NCBI RefSeq assembly: GCF_034702125.1
Contig: NC_085860.1
Location: forward strand, 54,110,833-54,174,832
Reading direction: 5' to 3'
From: Engraulis encrasicolus
Lineage: Eukaryota; Chordata; Actinopteri; Clupeiformes; Engraulidae
DNA length: 64,000 bases
Positions 34,993-45,816 of this stretch are shown here, piece by piece; position 1 is the stretch's first letter; each line of letters starts with the position of its first letter. The notes under the pieces are model-generated. The model saw only the letters and a list, made by a program, of their open reading frames with translations, searched no databases and was not told the DNA's origin. The position numbers were made by a program, and so were the translations under genes.

Positions 34993-36400
34993 GAAAGGCA
35001 GGTTGAGGCACCGGCTGCGGTTTCTTGAAGGCAGCTCGTGGCTTCACATGTTGGGATCGCATTTCGGACGCAAGCTGGCGTCGATTTAAGGCCTCCTGTG
35101 CAGCTGGACCAAATAGCTGACCTGGAGCCAAGGGCAGTTGCCGTAAAACATTTCTAGCGGCATCAGGAAGAGGGGACTGTGCCACCCAAATTTGTCTGCG
35201 GGCTTGGAGGAGTAAGCCCATGGACTTCCCACATTGTTTAGCCAGGGCTCCAATGCCCTGGAGTGCTGTATCGACCAATTCAGACATGGCTGCATCTGAG
35301 GATGGTTGAATTGTAGTCTGAAGAGCGAGTAGAACATGTGCCATGGTGTTCAGAACTCTGCCCATGGTCGCTTGGGTGTTGTATGCCCGGCAAACCAAGT
35401 TGTCTGTGCGTCTGCATTCTGGGCTAGGACATCGAGGGTCTGTGCGTAGAGCCTCGTCAGGTGAGACAACCAGGGAAACTACAGCTGGTTCCACTGGTGG
35501 CATGGGTCCCAGGCCAGCGGCGCTTGGTTCCGCCATCGCCGCCAATAGCCTAGTTGCTCTATCCATTCTGCTGGTACCTGCCTCCTTTAGCGCCTCAGTG
35601 AACATTTTAATGAAATCATCACATGGCGGAATCGCCAGGTCATTGCTCTGCATGGGCAAGCGACAGAGGCGGTTGGTCTGCATCGTGGCCCTAGAGAGAG
35701 GTTCAATGTTCAGTTTCGACAAAGCCATTCGAATAGCTCCTGGCAAGGTGACATTTATGCCAGAAGCCTCAGTACCATCATCTGACTCCCTCCCGCTCTC
35801 TGTAGCAGAGGAATCAAAATTTGTAATATCCTCTGGCAGTGAAAAATCACCCATATCCATGGGGAAGAGAATATCGGTGGCTGCCAGAGAAAGGGTGTCA
35901 TCATCTCTCTGCAGTGTTTGAGTAAAAGGGTCAAGTTGTGAGGCAGGTAGGGGGGCCTCATCACTTGAGTGAGAGTCATGCTGTGATGTGTGAGCCTGTG
36001 GCTGTGGCTGCACACTCTGTATTGGCTGAGGCTGCAGTTGTGGTTGCATGCTCAGTAGTAGCTCTCTGATCTGTGTCACATTGTCAGATAATGCATCCAC
36101 TCTGCGTGTCAAGGCACCAGAGCGCTTGGGCATTTTGGTTTTCTGTGGTGCATGAGATACTGCTTTGCGTTTGGCAGTTGTTGACTTCTTAGTGGCTGTA
36201 TTGGAAAGGAGACAGTCCGTCTCACCCTCAAGACCAGCAAGGCGTGCCTGCCGTTGTTGTATGGAAAGCTGACTGCAGTGTAAACATGGATCAGTCAAGG
36301 CTTCTCTGAGATGTTTGATCCCTAGACAAGTTGGGCAGTTATCGTGAGGATCGTTCACATCCATTGGTGTGCCACATAAGGTGCACCATACCAATGCCAT
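34808..36400 (-). CDS. DIRS gag-like protein, 530 aa
   Basis: Starts at ATG 36400. The N-terminus carries a Cys/His cluster (CTLCGTPMDVNDPHDNCPTC, then CLHC) seen in DIRS ORF1 proteins, presumed to bind nucleic acid in the particle. A Gln/Pro-rich and acidic middle (residues ~115-200) and a basic Arg/Gln-rich tail follow. No stop interrupts it. Function is inferred from position and the Cys pattern. Confidence 0.8.
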   Translation of the reverse strand: MALVWCTLCGTPMDVNDPHDNCPTCLGIKHLREALTDPCLHCSQLSIQQRQARLAGLEGETDCLLSNTATKKSTTAKRKAVSHAPQKTKMPKRSGALTRRVDALSDNVTQIRELLLSMQPQLQPQPIQSVQPQPQAHTSQHDSHSSDEAPLPASQLDPFTQTLQRDDDTLSLAATDILFPMDMGDFSLPEDITNFDSSATESGRESDDGTEASGINVTLPGAIRMALSKLNIEPLSRATMQTNRLCRLPMQSNDLAIPPCDDFIKMFTEALKEAGTSRMDRATRLLAAMAEPSAAGLGPMPPVEPAVVSLVVSPDEALRTDPRCPSPECRRTDNLVCRAYNTQATMGRVLNTMAHVLLALQTTIQPSSDAAMSELVDTALQGIGALAKQCGKSMGLLLQARRQIWVAQSPLPDAARNVLRQLPLAPGQLFGPAAQEALNRRQLASEMRSQHVKPRAAFKKPQPVPQPAFRGNPTYRRHSLPSFQQPQRRYAEHGFTPHSARGRPSSSFPRQGRAAQGRPPKATHHTQMRD

Positions 36401-36994
36401 GTTTTATTATTATTATTCGTATTGTGTGGCGATATGAAATGCCGGGGGTCAGGCAATTCTATCTTTTGTTCATTCGGTTTTTTATCTGCGCTGGGGTGTG
36501 AGCGCAGTTATTAAACCGTAGCAAAATCGTCTGGTACGGGCGCCAATTTCTAGCTGCACCGGGGCAAGGGTAGCGTGCTAGTTAGCTGTTCGGAGTGCAA
36601 TAGCATTCGGGGAGGCAAATCCTGCTCTGTTAAATCAAATACTTACCAAATGGGTCGCTTTATCATGCGTAGTAAATGTACCAGATAATAATACTGCACC
36701 GGGGACTGGGTGCTTGTATGTACAATATGATTTGTGCACACGGTGTCGGGTGTTTCGTGACACTTTAGCACACTGATGCTAGCTTCACTAGCCGTTGTCT
36801 GTGCTCGACCGGTGTAGGGGGTCTGCAGCACGTTTAACTTACCGTGAACTGTTTCGTGTAGAAGTTAATCCTTAAGATGTATCCTTAGTACTTCAATTCG
36901 ATTCAGTCATTCAAATTATTCCGTGAGTAAATCAGCGTCCGCCTAATTACGGCTGGACAAGTTCTCTCTGCAAGCGCGAGAAAGCGAAAAGCGA

Positions 36995-37009
36995 GGTTTG
37001 ACGTGGGCA
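36995..37009 (+). repeat. LINE target-site duplication, left
   Basis: GGTTTGACGTGGGCA, identical to 42070-42084. It is part of the DIRS terminal repeat, as shown by the uninterrupted copy at 31683-31697 in inverted orientation. Confidence 0.95.
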
Positions 37010-37175
37010 GGACTTCCGGCAAGATGGCGAACTGAGTGCACACTTCATCCAGTGTTCTTCGCGGTTCATTCCCCAAACTTTTTATAAATCAAGTCCCTCT
37101 CGTCACAAAGCTCAAAAAATAACCTCTAAGTGATTTCCGAACGTATTAAGTTGTATTTCACCGCAAATCTTGACC

Positions 37176-38009
37176 ATGGACAATGTCGCTGAGAAGTCAA
37201 CCGCTGATGCTCTAGCCCCACACGATTACTGCAACAGCGTGGCACCTGTGGACATGGAGACTTCGGCTGCGAAAAACTCCCGTCCTTTGCCCGAAACTCC
37301 AACTAAACCATCAAATGATCCAAAGAAAATGAAACTGCGCGAGTCCACCATGAAAGACTCTGAGGTAACCAATGCCACAATACTTGCTGCTATAAACAAC
37401 CTCTCAGCTATGCTACAAGAAATGAACGTGCAATTGAAAGAAAACACTTCAAACATAGCTGAGGTGACCAAAGCTGTTGAATTTAATGCCAAAGAAATCG
37501 AAGTATGCAAATCCGAAAATGTTGCTGTAAAAAACAAAATGGCTAATCTGGAGAAAGAGAACGCCGCGCTCCGAGATAAGGTTTTGGAGTTGGCGCGCTA
37601 CAAGCGTCGATGGAACCTGAAACTGCGTGGGCTAAAGGAAAATGGCGACGAAGACACACGGGAACGAGTACTCCGTATCATCACACAGATTGTCCCACAC
37701 TGGTCGGAGAAGATCAGCTTTGTCATCGATTCTGTGCACCGTCTGGGCCAAAAGAAGGACGACAAACATCGAAACATCATCATACAGTTCACCATGCGAC
37801 ATTTCCGAGACGAGCTTTGGAGCCTATCCAAAGGCTCACCGGTGTGCTCAAAGCTCAAGATCAAATTCGCTGAACACCTTCTCCCGGAGGACATGAAGGC
37901 AAGAGAGGCTGTGTGGCCACAGATCAAGGCGGCAAGAGATGCTGGTCAACGTGGTTACTTCAAGGGGCCGACAGGATACATCGACGGGGTTGCAATTGAA
38001 ACCATTTAA
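37176..38009 (+). CDS. LINE ORF1 protein, 277 aa
   Basis: Coiled-coil segment (MLQEMNVQLKENTSNIAEVT to the LEKENAALRDKVLEL heptads, ~residues 75-145), then an RRM-like domain (WNLKLRGLKENG, IDSVHRLG, NIIIQF) and a basic C-terminal domain (KLKIKFAEHLLPEDMKAR). This is the L1-ORF1p plan: a trimeric RNA-binding chaperone of the LINE particle. ATG at 37176 is the first in frame. The gap to ORF2 is 172 nt. Confidence 0.9.
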   Translation: MDNVAEKSTADALAPHDYCNSVAPVDMETSAAKNSRPLPETPTKPSNDPKKMKLRESTMKDSEVTNATILAAINNLSAMLQEMNVQLKENTSNIAEVTKAVEFNAKEIEVCKSENVAVKNKMANLEKENAALRDKVLELARYKRRWNLKLRGLKENGDEDTRERVLRIITQIVPHWSEKISFVIDSVHRLGQKKDDKHRNIIIQFTMRHFRDELWSLSKGSPVCSKLKIKFAEHLLPEDMKAREAVWPQIKAARDAGQRGYFKGPTGYIDGVAIETI

Positions 38010-38181
38010 AGTGGTAAAGTATAGAGGGACATGCTTGTATTGATTACCTAAAGGGGATTCATTTTGCCTAGTTACCTACTACAGGAAAGGTTTATTCCTG
38101 TAACTCCCAGAAGTTACTTCAAGTTCAGAGTTCTATTTTTCCACCCTTACTTGTTTTGTGTCTTTTTGTTGTTTTTCCATT

Positions 38182-41100
38182 ATGTTTTCTATCAAAGAAG
38201 ATTTTAATTTAATTTCTTTTAATGCAAGGGGCCTCAGAGACAGTATCAAAAGAAAAGCTGTCTTTCTTTTTTGCAAACATAAGAAGCCGAACATTGTTTT
38301 ACTGCAAGAGACTCACTCCATAGAGGCTGACGAAAAGCTCTGGTCTAACCAATGGGGAGACAAAATCATTTTTGGACATGGTACTAACCGCTCTGCTGGT
38401 ACTGCTATTCTTCTGCACAACTTTCCTGGCAAAATTCTCACCACCAGAAAAGACTCAGATGGACATTGGATTCTTTGTGTATTCTCAATTGGACACTCCT
38501 TTTTTATTTTGGGTAATGTCTATGGTCACAACAACCTCAACCAAAACAAGGTATTGCTCTCTGAAATTGACGTCATCATCAAAGAACTTAAACTTATTTA
38601 CCCTACAGACATCATTGCACTGGGGGGGGATTACAATATGGTTTGTGACGAATGGTTAGACCGTTGTCCTACCAAATTTGTTAATCATCACTATAACCCT
38701 CATCTGAGTAATTTTTGTAATGTTCACAATTTGATAGACCCTTGGCGTTCTTCACATCAAGACAAAAAAGAATTCTCTTGGTTCAAGCCAGATGGCTCAT
38801 GTAAGTCCAGAATTGACTTCTGGCTTGTTTCTGACTCTCTTAACGAATTTATCAGTGACTGTTCAATTTCTGCTGCCCCTTTATCAGACCACTGTCTCAT
38901 ACGTTTACTACTAAAGCCTTCCAACTCTGTTAAACGCAATAGGGGTTACTGGAAATTCAATGCAAATCTGCTGAATTCCGAAATATTTTGCATGGGGATA
39001 AAAAGCATCATCAAAGACATTTCTGAGGATGAAAGCCTTTTATCTTTTACCTCAAAATGGGAATTTATCAAATATAAGGTCAGATGTTTCTCTATATCTT
39101 TTAGCAAAGAATTGAAGCACACTGCTCAGCTAGAGGAAAATGATTTATTAAGGGAAATTTATGTATGCTGTAACAAGCCCACTATGTGTGACACTGACAA
39201 AAGAAAACTACTTAACTTACAAACTAAATTAGACAACATCTACACCAAAAAAGCAAAAGGGGCCTATATCAGATCAAGAGCCAAATGGATAGAGGAAGGT
39301 GAAAGAAATTCTGCCTACTTCTGTAGATTAGAAAAGGTGAGACAGGAGAAAAATAACTTAGAAACATTAATTATAAATGGCACAGAATGTTCTGACCACA
39401 AAACTATTGCAAACGAGGTGTTCACCTTTTACAACTCATTATACTCAAGCCACTTCTCACCAGAGGCAGCTAACACCTTTTTTGATACAATTAAAGAGCA
39501 CATCCCACTTATTTCAGAGGATTTCAAATTAAGTTGTGATGCACCTCTATCTCATGACGAATTAGATAAGGCTATGCAATGTTTAACACCAGATCGCTCA
39601 CCTGGACAAGACGGCCTCACGGCAAACTTTTACAAACATTTCTGGGAAGACATCAAAGACATTCTATTCCTGACTTTAAACGAGATAATGACCAACTTGT
39701 CACTCCCTAACACCATGAAACAAGGTGTAATAGTTCTTATTCCCAAACCTGGTAAAGATGAAAAAAATCTTGAAAATTGGCGACCAATTACTCTCCTTAA
39801 CAATGACTATAAAATACTAACACATGTCTTCTCAAATAGACTGAAAAACGGTCTCCCCCAAATAATAAGTGAAACACAATCAGGGTTTATGAGAGGCAGA
39901 TCTATACATAACAATGTACGTCTGGTATTAGATTTAATAGAATATAACAATTATATACAGGATGATGGTTTTATTCTTTTCCTTGACTTTTATAAAGCAT
40001 TTGATACTCTAGAACATGATTTTATTTTTCAGGCTCTAGAGTGCTGTGGGTTTGGAACAATTTTCAGGGACATAATCAAATGCATCTACCATGACACCAA
40101 CAGCTCTGTCTCTCTCTCCAAAGGTACATCACCCCGTTTCACCACAAGTAGAGGTATAAAACAAGGGTGCCCCATCTCTCCCTATCTATTCTTAATTGCT
40201 GCAGAAATGCTTTCTATCCTAATTAAAAACTCAGAAATTGAGCACATGACAATTTTCAATACCAAACTTCAAATCAGTCAACTAGCTGATGACACCACTT
40301 TATTTCTAAAAGATCACGAACAAGTCCCAAAGGCCATTGAGTACATTAAAGGGTTCTCAAATGCCTCAGGGTTACAACTTAACCTTAAAAAATGTGAACT
40401 TTTAGCTTTACACAACTCCCACCACTCTTCTGTGTATGGCATTCCCATAAAATCCTCAGTTAAATATCTTGGAGTACATATAACAAAAGACACGAACCTA
40501 AGTGAATCTTTAAACATACATACCAAATTAAATGAATGCAAATCCAGATTAGATAGATGGCTAAATAGAGATCTATCACTTTATGGTCGCATATATGTAA
40601 CTAAATTCGAGAGTATTTCCCGTTGTGTTTACCCTGCCAGTTCATTACCCTTCCCTGATAAAATGATTAAATCCATCAACAAATTAAATTTTGACTATAT
40701 CTGGAGAAGAAAAAATCATTACCTAAGAAAGGCATCAATGGTAAGAAATTATGAAGATGGTGGCTTACAAGCAATAGATTTTGAATGCATTAATGGTACT
40801 TTAAAAATTAAATGGCTAAAAACATTCCTTAGTAATTACAATAGTTTCTGGTTTTGTATCCCTAGGGAAATATTTAAAAAGCTTGGCGGTATCAAATTTC
40901 TCCTGCACTGTGATTTTACTCCCAATAAGTTGCCTGTTAAAATATCCTCTTTTCACTCTCAAGTCTTACTATACTGGAATCTTCTGTACAAACACAACTT
41001 TACTCCACATAACACACCCATTTGGAACTGTAGGTATATCCTCCTCCTATCCCTGCTTTGATGAATGGTTGGAGAGGGACATATGGACAACAATGCAATT

Positions 41101-41892
41101 GCTGGATGAGCATGGGGATGTCCTTTCTTTTGAACAATTCTGTGTAAAATATAATTTCCAATGCAACCGGCAACAATACAACAAGGTCTTAAAATGTCTC
41201 CCTCCAGCTTTCCTTTTAATGATCCAAAACTCAGCACCTGCAGTTTCCACCCCAGCCCTTCCCAGTACTTTAAGAATTGGTGAAGATGATTTTACCAGTA
41301 AAGACATCCCTAACAAAGTCATACGTGGGCTATTCACATCTCACTTATTTCCTTACCATCAACGCAAAGACAATCCCCAGTATACAGACTCACTTACTCT
41401 TAAAAAGCTACGCACTCTATCCCTAAAACTACCTATCCCTCCAAAGACAAAAGCTTTTAATAAACTTTTAATAACATATACCCCTCTAGGGAGCTCCTAA
41501 AGCACAGATTTAACATTGAACTGAATAATTGTATATTCTGTGATGACATTGTAGAAACCACAGATCATTTATTTTTCACATGCGTGTATAGTAATACTTA
41601 CTGGAGTGATATGTACGACTGGCTGTGTGAATACTTTCCAGACATTCCTCTCTTTGACTTGAACATAATCAAATATGGGTATTTACACAAAGATAAGAAC
41701 ATAGAGCTCTTACTAAATGTTATAATCTGTTTAGGGAAATTCTTCATCCACAGATGTAAATGTGTCAAAACAACTCCTGTACTGGTGGCATTTAAGAATG
41801 AATGGTCTTTGTACATTAGATCCCTTAAATATGTAAAGACTAAGAAGAGTATCCAACTCATTAATACACTTGACAGCTTCGATGTAATGTAA
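38182..41892 (+). pseudogene. LINE ORF2 (endonuclease-reverse transcriptase), two frameshifts
   Basis: The APE-type endonuclease begins at FNLISFNARGL and has LLQETH, LGGDYN, SRIDFW and SDH motifs. RT has SPGQDGLTANFYK, NWRPITLLN, FLDFYKAFDTLEH, GCPISPYLF and LADD. A C-terminal Cys/His motif (CIFC ... H ... C, ~41540-41590) is present. The frame is open to 41061, then continues in the next frame (about 41040-41500) and returns to the first (about 41490-41892), so two small indels near 41.03-41.06 and 41.48-41.50 kb separate the tail. All catalytic residues precede the lesions, so the truncated protein could retain endonuclease and RT domains. Confidence 0.93.
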
Positions 41893-42069
41893 GATAGCCC
41901 CCTCTTCTTTTTTTTGTCTGTTTTTTAAATATTTTCTTTGTTTTTGTCCTGTGCTATTATTATTTATTTAATTTATTTGACCTTATTTTGTCTATTATTG
42001 TCTTCTGTCTCAAGTTCGTATGTTTTGTACTGCTCAAAATTGTACAATAAAAAAAAAAAAAAAAAAAAA

Positions 42070-42084
42070 GGTTTGACGTGGGCA
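42070..42084 (+). repeat. LINE target-site duplication, right
   Basis: GGTTTGACGTGGGCA directly after the A-rich tail. The DIRS terminal repeat resumes after it. Confidence 0.95.
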
Positions 42085-42811
42085 TGGCTATTTATAGACT
42101 TGAGCCACGTCATCGGTCACGAGGTGACAACTTTGATATAAACTCTCGGCAAAGATGCGGCTAGCGCAAGGATATTCACACAGTAAGAAATGCCGTCTGG
42201 CGGTCTGAAGACAAGGAAGTAGAAATGGAACTGGCGATTTACAGTGAAGTTCATGAGTCATGACTTTTTCAGCTCCTGTCTAAGAGGTGTTTCGGCTGCA
42301 TGCAGATTAAAAACTGGCAGGTTCACTGGCATCTTTTTTCGGATCCACCACACTGAATAGGCTACCATTCAAATTTCGGTTACAGTAAAAATGCGGAACT
42401 AAAGTTACAAGCTTGTAACTAAGTAAATATTTTGTCCTGTAATGCCTTACATTACTGTGTTACAATAAAAAGTAATACAGTCATGAATTACTTTTGTAAT
42501 GCGTTACTCAACACTGCTTATTTTATGATCAGCTGACTCTGCACTGGTTGAATTAAATGTGTGGTGGTCTTTGTACGTTTTTCAGTAACAGTGCAGTACC
42601 AAATAAGATATTAGGTACTGCAGGCTATGATGTAGTAATAGTGTCATATCTATGTAATATCATGTGCTGTTGTACTTACACCACGGATTTACTTTTCCCT
42701 TTACTTTTGACACCTCTGCTTATTGGCCTGTTGTTGTTTTGATAATAAAAAAAGGACAGATCTTTCTGCATCAGGTAATGGCTCATTACCTATCAAGTGG
42801 TATAATCTGGA

Positions 42812-42812
<1 letters not shown>

Positions 42813-42899
<87 letters not shown>
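42813..42899. repeat. (AC)n microsatellite
   Basis: About 43 AC units. Confidence 0.97.
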
Positions 42900-42901
<2 letters not shown>

Positions 42902-42949
42902 TCTTGCAGTAATGACATGCACATGCTGTTCATACATTTTAATGTTGAA

Positions 42950-43455
42950 AACATGCATAAGATACAGAGAAACATGCAGAATGACAAAAGGAAGATAAAT
43001 CAAGAAGGTTCTTTCATTTTAAAAAAAACAATGTTTCTGTGCGCATGCAATGCAGAGAAACATGCATTGAAAAAAATACAACTCTTAAAGGCTTTAGTAA
43101 CATGCTCATTTGCATGCTTATTTTTCCTGACTTTTGAATATACCAAAACATGTACTTTAATTACATGTACATGCAAGAAGATAAAACATGCAGAATGACA
43201 AAAGGAAGATGAATCAAGGTTCTTTGATAATAAAAAAAACAATGTTTCTGTGCGCATGCAATGCAGAGAAACATGCATTAAAAAAATAAACCTCAGGTAG
43301 ACAAAGGCAGGACTAATCAATGGGATACCCTAACTCTAAAAGGCTTTAGTAACATGTCAGTGGAATCTCATTGGCATTCAAGGTTCATCATGACTAGTGT
43401 CAAACATTTTTCCTCACTTTTGAATGTACCAAAACATGTACTTTAATTACATGTT
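42950..43455. repeat. ~220-bp tandem duplication
   Basis: Blocks AAACATGCAGAATGACAAAA, TTTCTGTGCGCATGCAATGC, AAAGGCTTTAGTAACATG and CCAAAACATGTACTTTAATT occur in the same order twice (about 42969-43168 and 43187-43452). An extra ~60 nt is present in the second copy. Confidence 0.8.
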
Positions 43456-43695
43456 ACAATATCTTTAAAATCAGCATTCTCAAATAATGATGTGTTGGCT
43501 ATGTACTGCAATAAAAAACACAGACACAGACACACTTTTAACTTTAAAATTCTTATTTCATATAGATATTTTAATGTATCAGATCACTAAGCAATACATG
43601 TTTAATGATTAAAGGACATTTATTGAGATACTAGAAATGTTAATTGCCTACAAAGAATCATTTGTTCCCTTACACACCTGAACCTTATTATTTAA

Positions 43696-43701
43696 TTTAT
43701 T
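43696..43701 (-). promoter_or_regulatory. candidate mucin poly(A) signal
   Basis: AATAAA on the minus strand 80 nt after the mucin stop. A second one is at 43619-43624. Confidence 0.55.
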
Positions 43702-43780
43702 AATTATTAGTTTTGATTTAAGCATAGACTGGTCCAACGTGGGCTTTTCCATCCATCTTGCAAAACATAGTTTTAACCAT

Positions 43781-45743
43781 TTAACCGCTGCTTTCTTCAC
43801 ACTCCTGTTTCTCACAGCCACACTCTTCTATGTAGACATAGGAGTGACTGATTGTAGTTCCATTGAGGCAGTTCATCTCGGTCTGACGCTGACTGGTGCG
43901 CTGCTCCCGACAGCAAGCACAGTTGTGCATCACTGTGTTCATCTGCAGTGAGTACCTGAGAGGGGGAACAGGAAAGAATGCGGCAATCAGAACACATGCT
44001 AGAAAAAACAATGCTATAAATGGGTCAACAACGTTTTTTTGGGGTTGGGGGGCTCATGCGTCAGGTGGTACAACCACAGCTATGCCCATAAATCAATTAG
44101 TTGTTATTAATTAATGCACTACTATGAATATGCTTCTCAGATAATCCACTAAAAATCATCAAGCTATACAATAGTGGCATAAGCTGTGGTTGCAAATCCC
44201 TGACGCTCCAATTAAAGCTTCATTGACACAAATACAGTTAAATGCAGGCTCACACACCACTGGCAATCAGAGTATCTATCTGCAGAACACGTGTCTAACT
44301 TATGCCCCAGCGGCCAGTTTCGGCCCCAGTGTCATTTCACTTGGCCTGAGGCTGCGAGTACTTTTCAAATGTGTATTACAGTTGGTCTACATACACCACT
44401 AATATCTAGTAATATGAAATACTATAACTCACACAGGATTTAAGAGGACCCAGGCCATGTGTAACAGTAAAGTTAATCAGTAGTGATATCGCCCATGATA
44501 CAGTACGTACAGTAGCCTACAACAAAATATGCGCTGGAACATTTGAAGTACCATACAATACTGATGTCTTGCTCAAAGTATTAGCAGTATGTTCGTGCAT
44601 TCACAATTTCAGTCCTTTTTTGGAAAATATTCAGTTTTGGGCAGCGACAGCTAGTTTCTTTTTTGGCCACTGTGAAATTGACTTTGAAACCCTTGATCTA
44701 CAAAGTCACACGGGAAAAGAGAAAAAACTCTGCCACATATTTGATCCAACCCGCTGCTGATCATGTATGGTATAAGCACTCAAGACTACCTGTATAATAT
44801 ATATAAATATATCATAAATTTTGGGGCTTTTTCACCTTTATGAGAATAGTACGGTAAAGAGTGGGACAGAAAGCAAGTGGGAGAGTGAGATGGGGGAGGA
44901 TTGGGAAATGACCTCCGACGGGAATCGAACCCGGGTCCCTTGGGGTAACAGTACGGAGCCATAGCCATGTGAGCCATGGCTGAGACTAGAATGTATTATG
45001 GTGTGTGTGTGTATGTATAATATTATTGGCTGGTGCAGTGGCTCAATGAAATAAGAATGTCAATTTTCTTCTTGGAGCAGGCGTCAGTAATTATTTCAGT
45101 CTCTGAGGGTGTTGGCCCAAATTTCAAATTCAATGTTTCAAGAAGGAGGCCGCACCTTGCATAGTAGTGTTTTTTATTGCACAGAGGCACACGCCGAAAC
45201 GCGTCTGTGCAATAAAAAACACTACTATGCAAGGTGCGGCCTCCTTCTTGAATCAATGAAATAAGACCCATTCCCATTACGCCGGCGACCCCGGTTTGGT
45301 TCCGCCCTTTACCGCCTTGTCCCAATTAAGGTGTTTTTTTGGTCTTTTACGACTTTATTTTTCAGGACAGTGTGAGAGGTGGACAGGAAGTGAATTGGGG
45401 GAGAGACGGGGAGGGGTCGGCACAGGACCCGAGCCGGGAATCGAACCCGGGCCAGCCGCATGGCAGTTGAGTGCCCTACCAGTTGGCCACGGCAGAGCCT
45501 GTCCTGTCCCAATTAAAGACAATTAAATCTTTTTAAAAAACATACGTTTGTGTATATATTTGTGTATATTGTAGGTGCAGCAGAGCAGGAGAGACCTACA
45601 TGGAGGATGTTTGGCAGGCCCCAACGCAGGAGGTCACCTCAACAGGAGCCGTGGAGTTGCAGTCATTTGTCTCCAGGTAGGCCTTCTTCACAGACACCTT
45701 GCAGCTCTTCGGTGTACCTGTCAGGTTACATGCGGAACCGTTA

Positions 45744-45816
<73 letters not shown>

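Larger units (their letters stand above)
37010..42069 (+). mobile_element. L1-type LINE, near full length
   Basis: Starts GGACTTCCGGCAAGATGGCG, a typical L1-like 5' end, and finishes in AATAAA plus an A-rich tail (42049-42069). It is flanked by a 15-bp target duplication. It contains ORF1 and ORF2; ORF2 has two late frameshifts. 5.06 kb, inserted sense-opposite to the DIRS. The exact duplication and few lesions suggest a recent insertion. Confidence 0.95.
31522..42224 (-). mobile_element. DIRS-type tyrosine-recombinase retrotransposon (split by a LINE)
   Basis: Minus-strand order: gag-like, RT/RNase H, recombinase. Inverted terminal repeats lie at 31522-31702 and 36991-37009 plus 42085-42224 (interrupted by the LINE). 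Shared text includes CTTGCGCTAGCCGCATCTTT and CCACGTCAAACCTCGC. An internal complementary region (31748-31846) matches both outer ends. Without the LINE the element is about 5.6 kb. No target duplication is expected for DIRS. GTAAATCGC directly outside the left end is mirrored just outside the right end. Confidence 0.92.
31344..42516. mobile_element. possible hAT-like host element interrupted by the DIRS
   Basis: CAGAGGTGGGCAAGTTA (31344) and TAACGCATTAC-type sequence inverted at 42490-42516 (ends GTTACTCAACACTG) resemble fish hAT MITE ends. The sequence on both sides of the DIRS is rich in TAATGC/ATTACTTT blocks. Flanking 8-mers CTACTCTT and CTTATTTT match at five positions only. Confidence 0.35.

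Noticed and set aside
38372..38659. Separate small genes inside the LINE and DIRS (for example 38372-38659, 32379-32573, 33803-34174, 35343-35921)
   Set aside because: Out-of-frame or antisense shadows of ORF2, gag-like, RT and recombinase frames, with no own signature.
42270..42345. Further hammerhead candidate (GTTTCGGCTGCATGCAG)
   Set aside because: GAAAC is present on the minus strand but no CTGANGA or closing helix I can be drawn.
44910..44940. Possible tRNA genes from GGTTCGATTCC boxes (also 45430-45460)
   Set aside because: No complete cloverleaf or anticodon arm, and both copies have SINE bodies with A-rich ends; one has a target duplication.
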